Assembly: GCF_021134715.1 (NCBI RefSeq) | Contig: NC_060020.1 | Coordinates: 1,364,001-1,428,000 of the forward strand | From: Daphnia pulex | Lineage: Eukaryota > Arthropoda > Branchiopoda > Diplostraca > Daphniidae | DNA length: 64,000 nt | Direction: 5' to 3' | In this document: one piece after another, positions 40,596-52,800 of the stretch | Layout: every line of letters begins with the position of its first letter | Numbering within the stretch: the stretch's first letter is position 1 | Notes under the pieces: model-generated | The model's input: the letters and a program-made list of their open reading frames with translations, nothing else | What the model was told of the DNA's origin: nothing | The model's database searches: none | Position numbers and translations under genes: made by a program

Positions 40596-42504
40596 ATGAA
40601 ATTTCATGAGTGGAATACAACAAATTCCAAGTGCCTTTTTTATTCTAATCCTAACCACATGCAATCCTTTACTTTCTCTGGAAATTCCTATAATGTGACA
40701 AACAGCTCATTCTTGGGGAAATGTGATCAACAAGGCAAATCATCTCTCCTTGAAGCTTTGTGTAAGGTGTTCCAAACCAACACTTCCAGCCTCAACTCTC
40801 CATTTCACAAGCTAAATCAAGATGAGTTCCTTAAAGTTAAGACATCACTTTCCCACTACAAGTCATGTTTACCAGCTACAGAAACTGCCGAATGGTTTAT
40901 AGAGAGTGGAGAAAGTTCAAATTGTTTAATGCCACAGGCCGAAGCAACAAAAGAAAGACTTGTTTGCTATTTCCTGACAAAACAACGCAAGGTTGTGGGA
41001 AAATTTGTAGTCAGTAATGCTGAAAACAAACTTATTATTCCAAGAAAGTCAGTTGATAAGGGAAATAGCAATCTTCAGTTGCTTAAGAACATGAACCAAT
41101 TATCCAGTGCAACAATCAAAGATAGATACAAGGCTCCATTTAATCACTCTAATTTGAGTGATATTGAATTCACATCCAGCCGGTTGCAGATTTTTGGTGT
41201 TGTCACAGCTGTGAATAAACTTCCAACAAAGACAACAAGCTCCTGGCATTCTCTAATTTGCATTTCAGACCCATCTCTCATCATGATTGCATCTGGTGAT
41301 GAAGAAGAAGAGGATAAAGCCCCTGGTGAGTTCAAAATGTCCCTATTCTTCAATACATTAGAAGATCATCCAGAATTCCATCGAGGTGATGTCGTTCGAT
41401 TTACCAATGTCAAGGTAAGGTATTTATATTAAATTGCATTTAAGCTAGGTTGAATGTTATTTTTATCTTGCAATGATTTCACCACAGATAGAGACTCATA
41501 AAAATCGTTGTGATGGACGGGTCTTCAACAAAACAGATGTCACCGTCTATTGTCATCCTGATAGTAAAGCACCTGTTCTCCGCGAAAGTAATATCTGAGC
41601 TCTATCATTCAAGTATTTAATTAATAATGTCGTGTATCTCGTTCTAGATTTTGATGACCGAGCAGCCGTTGTTCGCGTTTTGAGCCACTGGTGGACGTTA
41701 AACCATCGGTTTTTCGACTATGTCACGCCACATCCAATTTATCATCTTCTTTCCAGATATCCAGGCATTCGTACTTTTAGGGAATTATCTGATGAACTCA
41801 TCTGCGACTTGTATTGCCAAGTATATCATTCAAACCTGGATGGATTCTTTTTTTTTGAAAGAAAATTATCAATGTCAAAATTGTATTTTTTCTAGGTAGT
41901 CAGTATATCGGATGACTCTTCAGATTTAAATTTTTTGTGCGTTCGAGACGGCACTATTTTTACACTCCAAAAGCAACCCACGGCTAATCAGTCTGAACCA
42001 GAGATCGAGCAAATTAACACCGACCCAAATGAGAGAAAACCTTCTTTCGGGTTCTTAGGACTCGCCATTTTTGAACCCGAACACTGGAAAACAATCAAAA
42101 CACAAAACGTAGTCCCGTTACTAAATTTTGTCCAATTCAATTCGAATTAATTACTTAATAATTCTTTACAGATTTTTGTGAACGATTACGTGATTATGCG
42201 TGAAGTAAAAGTAGTCTTTTTGACTGAGGAGACGTTGGCCAACTTACGATCCTATTACGCCTACCACCATCCGTGTGTTTTGTTCCGTCCGGCTGGCGAT
42301 AAAGTAAAGAAAATTTCGGCCAATCATCACGAAGCGTACAAGATCCGTGCTCGCTTGCACCGCCTTCCCGATGAATTGGAAAAGATGGATAGCTGGAAGT
42401 TCCCTTCACAAATTGAAGAAAAAGTACCTGAAGACCCTCTTTTAGTCCGGTTAAATGACTCTTCCGTACAAATGAACATTCTGAAAAGATTGAAACGTTC
42501 TTGA
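40596..42504 (+). CDS. POT1: POT1-like telomere single-strand binding protein
   Basis: Five exons: 40596-41414, 41488-41587, 41648-41820, 41896-42108 and 42172-42504, 545 residues (human POT1 634). After an N-terminal region of about 200 residues without a clear domain, an OB-fold of the Telo_bind type appears: SRLQIFGVVTAVNKLPTKT, CISDPSLIMIA, an acidic loop DEEEEDKAPGEF, then FHRGDVVRFTNVKIE. A second OB-like part follows (FRELSDELICDLYCQVVSIS, NFLCVRDGT). Near the end, HHEAYKIRARLHRLPDEL resembles the human QYRIRAKLRSYKPRRL segment. The protein stops soon after this, so the C-terminal OB3/HJRL region that binds TPP1 in humans is missing. POT1 binds telomeric G-strand overhangs. The call rests on short motifs. 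Confidence 0.72.
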
Positions 42505-43003
42505 AATTACAGTAATAAATAGAAGCGAATTTTGGTACGATACTTGTTCGTTTATTGCAGCATTGCATTAACAAACGTTGTAGAAAACACACAACCACGA
42601 CTATTGATTAATTAAGCTGCACAGAGTACAGTGACGCGCACAGAGCCATTTTTTTTTATTTATTTTTGTTTGTCTTATTTTGTAAAGTACGTGAGACGTA
42701 AAGTGTTAATTATTAAATTTAAACATTTGAACTAATTTGTGTTTGTTCTCTTTGGGAGAGAGAAAAAAGACCAACCACACGATACTAGATGAACACTGGG
42801 ATGGGTTTTGGGCATTTTTTGTTTTTGTAACGAAATTGAACTATTAAAAGCCGAATTCCTTTTTTTCTTTTTGTAAAAGAAGGAATGGCCCGTCAAAGAA
42901 ATTGGGGTCTATTGTTCATTTTGGATTAAAAAATTCAGGTTTGGGTTTTTTTTCGCGTCGCGGAAGGAGGAAGCGCGCCTAAATTTAAAAATTTAAATTG
43001 TTA
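42505..43003. other. convergent 3' flanks of POT1 and SINHCAF
   Basis: Both neighbouring genes end here. AATAAATAG follows the POT1 stop (42515). The rest is T-rich with no gene. Confidence 0.45.
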
Positions 43004-44211
43004 CTAAAATGCGGCCGGTACTGCCATTTTGGAATGGCCGTTTTGGCTCTCAAACGGCTGGTCAAACTCTGCCGTTTCTGGTTCTGAATCGCATCCACTC
43101 CCCTTGTCGGTGTCCACCTTGTAATGGATTTGTGACGACGAGGCAACAGGCGAATCGCTACTAGAAGGACTGGCTCCTCCGCTGGGCGAAGATGAACTGA
43201 TTGATTCTTCACGACTTGACCGACGAGCCAAACACGGTCGAAAATTATTTGTGTCGATCACGATGGCGTTCATCGGGCCACGGAAAATGGTTCCGCAACA
43301 AACAGTTTCTCTGTAAAATCATTATTACAAAATTAATTCTTGTCTTAAAATCAATTCAAGCGAAACTCACCTGTGCCACAACTGAGGGTCGAGAAAACTA
43401 GGCATCTGGTTTTCTATTTTGGTTATTATTTTACTGCGAGTGCGATTCCAGTGTTTTTCTTCTCGTTTTTCTCGACGTTTCTTGCGAATTACTTTGGAGA
43501 CTAATTTTATGTCGTCATCATCATCGCCGTCGTCAACACCTCCTTCCTCTTCATCTTCAGGCTGGTTAGCCTTTTGCACTATAGATATTTTAGGACGGAC
43601 TTTGGTATTGGCCCGGGCATCGACTACCTGCAACATTGAATATCCAATGAATGTAAAATTTCTTAATGCATTTTTTTAATTTGATCAAACTGACATGGCC
43701 CCAGTGCCGCAGCAATCCGGTCGGGAGCTTGCGAAAGCGTTTAACAAGTAAGACGCAAGCGTTACAAATGTCACCCGAGCGTTCCTCTTCCAGGTGAAAA
43801 CAAGCTTCGAAATACGGCTGATATTTCCCAGAATCGGTAAACCTGGAACTGTTGGATTTGAAGAAATAAACATTTTTATTTTTTTCAAAATAGATGCAAC
43901 TCAAATTCGGTTTTGTCCGCTAGAGTGCGTTCCAGTCGAATTCGGGTCACGAACCGTAACCATCCCCTCCGCTTCTCTTCCCCAAAAAGGGGCGGAGTGA
44001 AGGGGTGTTTTTATCGATCATAGCTGCTGGTTCGCTTCTTCTTCTTCTCTCCCTTTCACAACGGACGTAGCCACCAATCAACTTGATCGGGTCCGCGATA
44101 CACAAAATGAAATCAAAATTGCGCGATCAATATTCACCTGCTGGATTTTGCACGGCAAATGCAGCAGCCCGTCCCCGAACGGTAGATTTTTGGTTTGTGA
44201 AAACTGAACAT
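43004..44211 (-). CDS. SINHCAF: SINHCAF / FAM60A, SIN3-HDAC complex subunit
   Basis: Four exons: 44211-44138, 43848-43695, 43627-43371 and 43310-43004, 263 residues (human 221). The N-terminus MFSFHKPKIYRSGTGCCICR matches the family start (MFGFHKPKMYRSIEGCCICR). Exon 2 continues the GATA-like zinc site: SSRFTDSGKYQPYFEACF, then RSGDICNACVLLVKRFRKLP, and HVVDARA across the next junction, where the donor is GTCAGT. The middle is acidic (EDEEEGGVDDGDDDDD) and then basic. The last exon has ETVCCGTIFRGPMNAIVIDT and NNFRPC, matching KICCGIIYKGRFGEVLIDT. A Ser-rich tail follows. The known role is as a chromatin-bound subunit of the SIN3/HDAC repressor. Confidence 0.95.
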
Positions 44212-46115
44212 TTTCTTATTTTTCCGCGGTCGAATTGGATGATGACTGGGTTTCTTGTTCGACAAATTGTTGTCGACAGTCTCCGAAGACTCCAGCCTTG
44301 TAACGAAATTCCTTCCTAAAAATAAATTCTAAAAGTCGAATAGTTTCGGGTTCGAAACTGCTGGGTTCTGTAGTGCATCTCTCGCTTCCGGAACGCCTGA
44401 ACAAAAATTTGGGGAAAGTTAAAAAAGAAAATAAAAAGTTGTTTCACCATTTTAACATGCGCTAGTAGAGGGGGGAGACATTGTCCCTAGGAGGGGAGGG
44501 AGAAAATACATAATAATGAGATTGAACGTTGGGACAAAGTGCGTGCACAGCACACACACAGTACACCACACACAAAGTCTCTCACTCCAACAGCTCGGTC
44601 TCATGACGACTTTTATTTTTCATTGGGCCTACACATACGGACCACTTCCTTGTTTTCATCCGAATTTCTTTCATTGTCTCTCTTTTCTACTACCCCAAAA
44701 CAAAAATGATGAACGTAACTAACCACGACCCATTTTCAGTCGCCATATTTTATATTTTGATAGACTCTTGATTTTTCCCATCCCGTAGGGTAGGTTTCTC
44801 CGAAGCGTGTCGGACGAAAGCCATGTCAACCCTCTACTTCCTTAGTTACTGAATTTTTTGGTGGGGGAAACGATGCAGTTTTAAAACAAGCCATAACCGA
44901 ATTGAAGGACGATCAATGAAAAACTATTTTTAGATGATTGTAAAATCTTACCTGTTAAAGATAAGGTCCCTTAAACCAGTTCGAGAGATGGCACACGACG
45001 AGTGAATGCGTGGAAGTTTGTTTGGTGACTGAGTTACGTGAGCAGGGTTGAACAACCCCTGAGCTCCTGCTCCTGCTAGTACACAGCTCTACCCAAGGCC
45101 GAAATGGCCTAAAAAGAACCCTACATATGGAGGGAGAGAGAGAGAGAGAGAAGGTTCTCCGGGTTGTTATAATAGTAGGAAGGGGAGGGAGGGAGGAGCT
45201 GCATACCCTCGACGCTATCTCTCCTCCGTTCACAGGGGGAGGAAGGGGAGGTTGTTGGGAGTGCCAGAGAGGCGGCCATTGAGGTTACTCGACTCAATAT
45301 CGTTTAATTTCTATGAAATTAACAGAAGAATAATCAGCGGCAATTGAAAGAAGCACGTGCGGAAGTGCTTGAGCCGCGTTCAAATCGCCGCCAATTTTTC
45401 TCTATTTTGCAAACAAACCGCGAAACGCCAGATGCCAAAACAATGCCATCTAGCGATTAGTTCCCGCATGACTGGCGTAGCTATGTGTTTAGCTTTAGGG
45501 GCTGAACCTTTGCTCGACCAAGAGGGAGGGGAGAAGAAGAACGAACGAAAATATACACACACACACACCACAATATTTCTAAAAAGAGAAAACAGCCCAA
45601 GACCGGTTTCGCTTCGGTCTTGAAACCCTTACCAAATGAAACGAAGGGACGATCTGGTCTTCCTGGGCCGTAGTAATAATGACGGGCGGAGGGATCGTTC
45701 ATTCACCTTTCGGACAACCTTGGCCCTGTAAACAAAACAACAAAAAAGGAAGGCAAAAGTTATTCTTAGTTTAAGAGTGCGTTATACAGAGAGCGAACTG
45801 TTATTGTATCTGTATTTGAGGTTTTCATTTTTTAAAAATAATACAACATTCCATCAGATAATTACAAAAGAAAAAAGAAATCCCGTCACAAGAGTGACTA
45901 TATAACGACCTGATTGCTCATTCGCCAACAATTTTCTTGACACGGATAATGCGACACCACAATCACCATGACTCTAGAGAACATTTTTCCGAAACTCTAG
46001 TTTTTTTACAATTAACTTGAGGGGTGAAACGGAAAAAAAGAATTATAACAAGGAAACGTTCATTTAATAATAAGTAGAAGCGTGTGTGTGTGAGAGATAG
46101 AGGAATAAAACGATA
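44212..46115. other. intergenic, SINHCAF 5' flank to Rab21 3' flank
   Basis: Contains CA and GA microsatellites (CACACACACAG near 44550; GA run at 45133-45152; CACACACACACAC near 45557), and a GT run at 46083-46092. No supported gene. Open frames here follow simple repeats. Confidence 0.45.
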
Positions 46116-47102
46116 CTAGCAACAAGATTTTTTGGGGGCGAGACTATCGTCAACAATAACCACTTCTGGATTGCGATTACTAGTCAAGTTTGTGGAACTA
46201 TTGAGTTCATTCTGACTCTCTGCCATCCTCAAAAGCTGCTGAGTTACGTCCAAGAATAATTCCTCAATGCCTCGATTCGTCTTGGCCGAAGTCTGGTAAT
46301 GTGTAGCACCAACCGATTTGGAATACCTTTTTTGTATAGGCAAAGGGGTTGGAAATGTTGATTAAGTAAACTGATGATTGAATATGACATGTATCTTACT
46401 CTAAGGCTTCTTCTGCTGGAACATTTCTTTCCTTATCCAAGTCTATTTTGTTTCCAACAATTGCCAAAACTACTTTGTCTCCTAGAATCCTTCTCAGTTC
46501 TTTAACCCAGTTTTGAACCTTTCAATGAGAAAACAATTGCATTGCATACACACTCTTCATTTGAAATAATATTTGACTATACTACCTTTACAAAGGAATC
46601 TTGGTCAGTGATGTCATAAACAAGGATGGCAGCATGAGAATCTCTGTAGTAGATGGGTCCCAATGCATGAAATCTTTCTTGACCTTAATAAACAAACAAA
46701 CAATCACAAGTGTTGAAGAAATTTTCTAGACTACATTTGATTGATAAGATGTCATCTGTATTTACCAGCTGTATCCCAAATGGCCAGAGTCACTCTTTGT
46801 CCTTCCAGGTTAATTTTTTTAGTCAAGAAGGAGGCCTTTGAATTGAATCCAATTAATGTTTCATTGTCATTTGAAAAACATCAAATTTTATGAAATAACT
46901 TACTTGAATTGTTGAGAAATGTTTTTCGTGAAACTTATCTTCGACATATCTGAGGACTAGTCATTCAAATTAGTCCTCGCAAAATGTCATTCAAAATATC
47001 AATTTTAAACTTACCAAGAGAAGTTTTGCCGACGCAACCTTCACCGAGAAGTACAATTTTAAAATGTAATTGACCAAGGTTTGAACGAAAGTTACTCGAC
47101 AT
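46116..47102 (-). CDS. Rab21: Rab21 small GTPase
   Basis: Six exons: 47102-47015, 46956-46904, 46835-46766, 46683-46586, 46518-46400 and 46326-46116, 212 residues. The nucleotide-binding motifs are GEGCVGKTS (P-loop), the effector-loop threonine in HFSTIQ, WDTAGQE (switch II), [12 protein letters not shown] and [23 protein letters not shown] and the [20 protein letters not shown] block are specific for Rab21. The C-terminus KKSCC carries the prenylation cysteines. Rab21 acts at early endosomes in integrin and clathrin-independent traffic. The gene starts 409 bp from the fucose-transporter gene on the opposite strand. Confidence 0.96.
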
Positions 47103-47511
47103 ATTTAAAACCTTTCATGAAATTAGCTGGTAACAGGATTTCCTTGCTCAATCACGATTAATTACAGAAAGTGGTCTGCTATCCGTTGACCGCGCCATCT
47201 ACCAAAGGGAGATTTTATTACGTAAAAGGAGCAACAGCGTCATCTGCAATCGGTTCAAAACAATGGGTCGGAACTCAGCCCATTATGCACAGATGTTTGC
47301 CACATGTACACAAAAACATAAAGACAACCATTATTCTCTGTGAACTTAACGACTGCTGTCATTCCTTCGAATTTCCCAGGAAAATCCCTAAAAAGCCTAG
47401 TAGTATCTAAAACTGGGCTGGTAAAGGGTTGGACACAAGTTCGTTCCGTTTTTGATGTATCCACGTCAGCACTCGTCTTTAACAATCAGTTCTCCTAGTT
47501 TCAAGAGAAAG
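47103..47511. promoter_or_regulatory. divergent promoter region, Rab21 / GDP-fucose transporter
   Basis: A 409-bp region between start codons of Rab21 (minus) and the GDP-fucose transporter (plus). No gene. No clear TATA box, as expected for two housekeeping genes. Confidence 0.45.
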
Positions 47512-48779
47512 ATGGAAAAAGCTACAGCTGAAGAATCCCTTTTAAAGAAATACCTGAAAATATTTGCAGTTGTCTCAGCATATTGGTAAGATTAATTTTA
47601 TGAATCGGGAACTGTCAGGGCTTAATTTTTCTTAATTTTCTAGGGCCGTGTCTATATCATTGGTGTTCATTAACAAGGCCTTGCTGAGCGGAAGTACAAA
47701 TGGAACCACAGTTGACGCTCCTTTGTTTGTCACATGGTTTCAATGTGTCGTTACAGTTGGTCTATGTGTTTTCCTAGCATGTGGAGCCAAATTTTTCCCT
47801 AGTTTGGGTAAATTTCCAGAACTTGGTTTGGACGTACAAATTATGCTCAAGGTATTCATTGCTGTCAGACTCTTGTCTCTTTGTGGCATTTATTTGATCT
47901 CTTGTTCATATTCAGGTTCTTCCATTATCTTTGGTGTTTGTGGCCATGATTTCCTTTAACAACTTGTGCCTGAAATATGTTGGTGTAGCATTCTACTACA
48001 TTGGGAGATCCCTCACCACAGTATTCAATGTTTTGATGACATGGGTTTTATTGGGTGAGATCAACTCCTGTCGTCGGTTGTTTAAAATCTAAAAGTAAAA
48101 TTTTTTTATTTCTTTTGCGTTATAGGCGAAAGGACATCTTTTAGTGCCCTTGTCTGTTGTGCCATTATTGTCGGAGGTTTTTGGCTCGGTGTCGACCAAG
48201 AGGGCGTAGCCGGTGGGTCAATGAACTGTTGGAATTTCCCTTTTAAAACTTGAAAACTTGGCTAAATCATTTTATTATGCAGGATCTCTATCGATTTCGG
48301 GGACTATCTACGGGGTGCTAGCCTCTCTCTTCGTGTCGCTCAATTCCATTTACACAAAAAAAGTGTTGCCATTCGTGGATCAAAGCATTTGGTTGCTGGG
48401 TTATTACAACAATTTGAATGCCTGTCTCCTCTTTTTGCCGTTGATGCTGCTCAATGGGGAATTACCGACGTTGATATCTTTCCAAGGCTATGGCAACCTC
48501 ACGTTCTGGTCCATGATGGTAGCTGGAGGTGTTTTTGGTTTTGCCATCGGCTACGTTACTGGTCTCCAGATTCAAGTGACCTCACCTCTCACACACAACA
48601 TCTCCGGTACAGCCAAAGCTTGCGCACAGACGGTGCTGGCCACCTACTGGTACAGCGAAGTTAAACCTTTCCTTTGGTGGATATCCAATTGGGTGGTACT
48701 CTTCGGCAGCGCCGCCTACACCAGGGTCCGCCAGCAAGAGATGGAGAAGAATCACAAAGCTAAAGTGATTGCATCTTAA
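47512..48779 (+). CDS. Gfr: GDP-fucose transporter (SLC35C1 / Gfr)
   Basis: Five exons: 47512-47585, 47644-47851, 47916-48054, 48126-48212 and 48283-48779, 334 residues (human SLC35C1 364). About ten membrane segments of the nucleotide-sugar transporter fold are visible. Family blocks are [62 protein letters not shown], then [19 protein letters not shown] and [18 protein letters not shown]. These match the Golgi GDP-fucose carrier. It moves GDP-fucose into the Golgi lumen for fucosylation, including of Notch. A short basic tail ends NHKAKVIAS. Confidence 0.96.
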
Positions 48780-49867
48780 TACATTTTCTATTTTGGAAGT
48801 TACTTGTTAATGAGCTTATTATTATTTTCCTTCCAATTATGACACTATTAGCCTATTGCATATTTTTTTTTTCAATGTTGACGTTCTCCGTCCCAATCAA
48901 AAAGAAAACACACGTCTAGGAGATGCTCATTAATTAATGATAATTACAAATGATTTTTTGAAACATTCTAAGATATTTGTTTGGTTTTGTTTTATTCTTT
49001 TTTCTGTATTTCCAGTTTTACATGAGGGTAAAATGACCGACGATTACGCTTTATTTCGTGTGCAGATATGTGTGGGAAAAGAAGATTCAATTTTCGAGCG
49101 CACACGCGCATCGGAGAGAAAGAGACAATTTGTTTTTCAACAGTTGAATAAAGCCATTGAAAATGAAGTTAAGAAATTTGAATTTCAATTGAATTTCAAA
49201 AAAAAAAAAGCCTGACAGAGACACGGAAGAATAGTTTCACGTACATGAAAGCCTTGTTTGGAGGATCCTGGGAGTCAACAATAAGTGTTTAATTAACTTA
49301 AATTAAAATGCAAATTGGAGGGGGGAGGGGGAACACAATAAGTGGAGGAAACCAAAAGTCGGGCGATTCAAAAGTTTTGAAGGAAAAAAATGTTTGACAA
49401 GTAAAAACGCAAGACATATTCGGGATAAGCCACCAATAGATGGAGTTATATATATAAGTAACGGGGGGGAGGGATTGGCAAGGTAATTACAAATACACCG
49501 CCTCAGCTGCTCGTTTATTTCTTTTGCTTTTTCAGTTTTTAAAAATAATTTAAAATTGAAATCGGGTAGAGCTGCCGTCTGGATTAAAAGGGCCTCGATT
49601 AATTACCTCTTACACATGAATAGAGCCGATTTTTTTTTTCTCTTTTACAATCACTATGTTCACACAAGGTTTTATAAGGCCCCGTCTTAGATTAAAAAAA
49701 AAAAATCAAAAAATGGCGCACGTAAAATAATAACGTTAAAACATTTAAAAGAGAGGGTTCGAATTGAAGATCATTAAAATGGAGATTTAAAAATGCCAAA
49801 TAAATTGTCACCAATACGGTTGGTATTTTTAAAACAAGTTGTGTGTTTATAGAAGGGACAAAACTTT
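48780..49867. other. convergent 3' flanks of Gfr and Raver
   Basis: No supported gene. Long A/T and G runs (GGGGGGAGG near 49321 and 49463). A + strand open frame at 48937-49215 has no domain. Confidence 0.4.
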
Positions 49868-52800
49868 TCAGTTTCGCTTCTTCCTCTTAAAATAAGAGTC
49901 AGCATAGTGTCCGCCAAGGCCTTGCGAGTGCTGGCCGATATATCCGGCTTCCGGAGAAGGCTCAGGCGATGGTAAGACGTGGTTACTGTATTTCCGTTTG
50001 GTGCCCTGCTGCTGAATGGGCGTTGCGAAATTGTTGTTGTTGCCCACGCAAATAGCTGTTCCACGAGCTGGGCTTGTGCTGGGACTGGACGACGAAGTCG
50101 GAGATGAGCCCCTGGAACCGGCTGAACCCAACGAACTGGGACCGCCACTTCCTAGAGAGCGAACTTGCCCCAGAATGTGGTTCCAGGTACCGACATTCGT
50201 GGAAGCGCCCAGGGAAGATGTCGACGACAGCGACGACTGACAAGAAGACGATGATGGGCTGTGGTTGAGTGACGGAGGTGGGAGGTAGTTGGCATAAGGG
50301 CCACCGGGAGGCGCTGTCGTCAGCAGACCGCCGAGATTCCCATACGAAGCGTTCGTGTCGTGATTCAGGGTCGTCAGGCTCAGCGGAGCCAGCGGCGACG
50401 GTTGTTGTTGTTGTTGTTGCTGTGGGGGAGAATTGTTGGGCTGTTGAACCATTTGAAGGAGAAGACCGAGCAAGGCTCCAGCCGCCGTTTGTTGTTGAGT
50501 CAAAGGAGGTGCACTAGAGTTGGGCGAGAGAGACTGGACAGCCGTGCTGAGCGTTCCCAGGAGGGCCGACAGTGTTTGCTGCAGGTTGTTGACAGCCGCA
50601 GGTTCCTGCATCTGCATAGGGGGAGGTGGCGGAGGCGGCGGAGGTAGAGGTCGAGTGGGTTCTGGTGGTCGATGATAAAGAAAAGGTGGCGGCGGTACGT
50701 TGATATTCAACGGCGGAGCTTCCATCAATCCGCATGGGAATGTCTGCTGCTGCTGTTGATGTTGTTGCTGCTGCTGCTGCTGCTGCTGAGCTTGGGTGGT
50801 AGAAGTTGCTGGTCGATAACTGTTTCCATACTGCGATGGAATCATCCGGCTATTACCAGCAGCAGCTGGTGGCGGTTGGGAACAAGAATTTGGCCCTTGC
50901 TGCTGCTGCTGCTGTTGTTGTGGAGGAGGACTAACGTGACTAAGAGAACCACTGCTACCACTGCTACTGCAGCTACCGGCCGGACTCGGTTGCGTGGTCT
51001 GCTGGGCGGCCAAGAGCATCGACAGGGCCGCCTGGGCACTGGCTGCTAGCGAAGCATTGCTAGCTTGCTGCTGCTGTTGGTGGTGGTGGTGCTGGCCGGA
51101 TTGCTGGTGGTGGCCAGACTGAGCCCTCTGGGCCCCAGTTAGCGCCGCCCCCGAAGTGTTGCTAGAATTGCCTGAGCTCGTACTGTTTGCCGGGTTGTTG
51201 AGATGTTGTATTTGCGTTAGGATGATATTCTGCAGACTGTGAACAACTACACAATGGGAAGAGAGAAAAAAAAAATAAATTCAATAAAATGGAGATTACC
51301 ATTCGCTGCTAGGAGTAGAGAGGGGAAAAGAGAAAAATCGATGGATCGAAACTATTGTATATCGCTATAATAGTGTTTCCTCTCTCTTTTTTCACTTTTC
51401 ACTGCGCGTACGTCTACTTACATGCAGGGTTCTGTTTGGTCAGGTTTTGCAATTGATGGAAGACGGTATCGCTTGGTGGTTCGGGTAACAGAGCAGCTCT
51501 GCCTTTATTCTGACACTGATGAAACGTCGAAAGAGAGAAAAACAAAATGATTAAAATGTATAGCCAGAAAAAAATAAATCAAATCAAATACCGTGTCGTT
51601 CAGAAGCTTCATGTAAATGTTGATGGCCCTAACACCGGGTATAAAGAAAGCCACCCTGATGGGTGAGTTATGAAAGAGTTTTCCGTCCAGGACTCGGAGT
51701 GTATCCTCGGCTTCCTGGGCTTGCGAGAATTCAACCAGACCCCAATCTTGAGGAGCTCCACCTTTCAGCGCAATCTATAAATAAATAATATTCGAAAATA
51801 AATGTACAAGCGCGCCATGGAGGTCTTTTGGGGAGAGAGAGAGAAATATTAGAGAATATCCATCATCTGTCGTCTGTCAGATGCAGCCTGCAAAGCACAA
51901 GTAGCAGCTGCTGCTGCAGCTGAGCGGCTGGGTAAAGTTAGTATATTAGAAATAACGTCTTAGTAGTAGTACCTGGCAGTATGGTGGATTGGCCACTTGA
52001 GAAAAGAGCGTCCTAAATTGGCTCATGTCTCGGAATCCGCCCGGGAGGCAGTCGACGTAGAGCAACTTGGAGTGGAGACCGGCGAGGGTGACGATTGAAG
52101 TGTCGAGCCAATCGCAAGCCAATGCCTGACCCTCGTAGATTCTTCCATCGAGCTGGGCTCGGGCGCGCTGGCCGCAATCTTTGCTTTGATATTCAACAAA
52201 TCCGTAGCCTTTGCTCTCGCCTGTCATCCCCATCAAGGAGAATTTTAAGAAAGAAAAAAAAAGATTAGATGTGTGTCAAGTCAATTGAAAAACTAACTGT
52301 ACACTTTTTTAAAATTTTAGATTATCTTTTTTTCATTGCATCAAAAGAAAATATAAATTTCAACTGGAAGGGATGAAGAAAGAAATGCGAACCGGTTTTG
52401 TCGCTGTAGAGTAGGAAGCAACGGCGAACTGGACCATACGAAGAGACGAGCTCTTTGAACTCGTCGTCGAGGAGATCGCGTGGCAGCCGGGCAACGCAGA
52501 GCAGGTTTTCAGTCGGTGATGGGCTCAGCGAGATCTTGTGCCCTCGGATTGTGCAAGCGTCCAGTTTGTCACGGATGCACAATTGTTTCCATTCTTCCCA
52601 AAAATCTGGCTGACTTTCGGCGTTCACAGGCGCTGCTCTCGCCCAGTTGGGACCCGATCCGCACGGTGATAACGTCACGCTGGAAGATTTCAGTCCTCGG
52701 GCGTTCAGCATGTCTCTGATTTCCTGTTTTATTTTAAACAAAAAAATAAAAAAGAAACACATGTCATTTTTTCTCTTTTAGTTATTATTTTTTTCATAAG

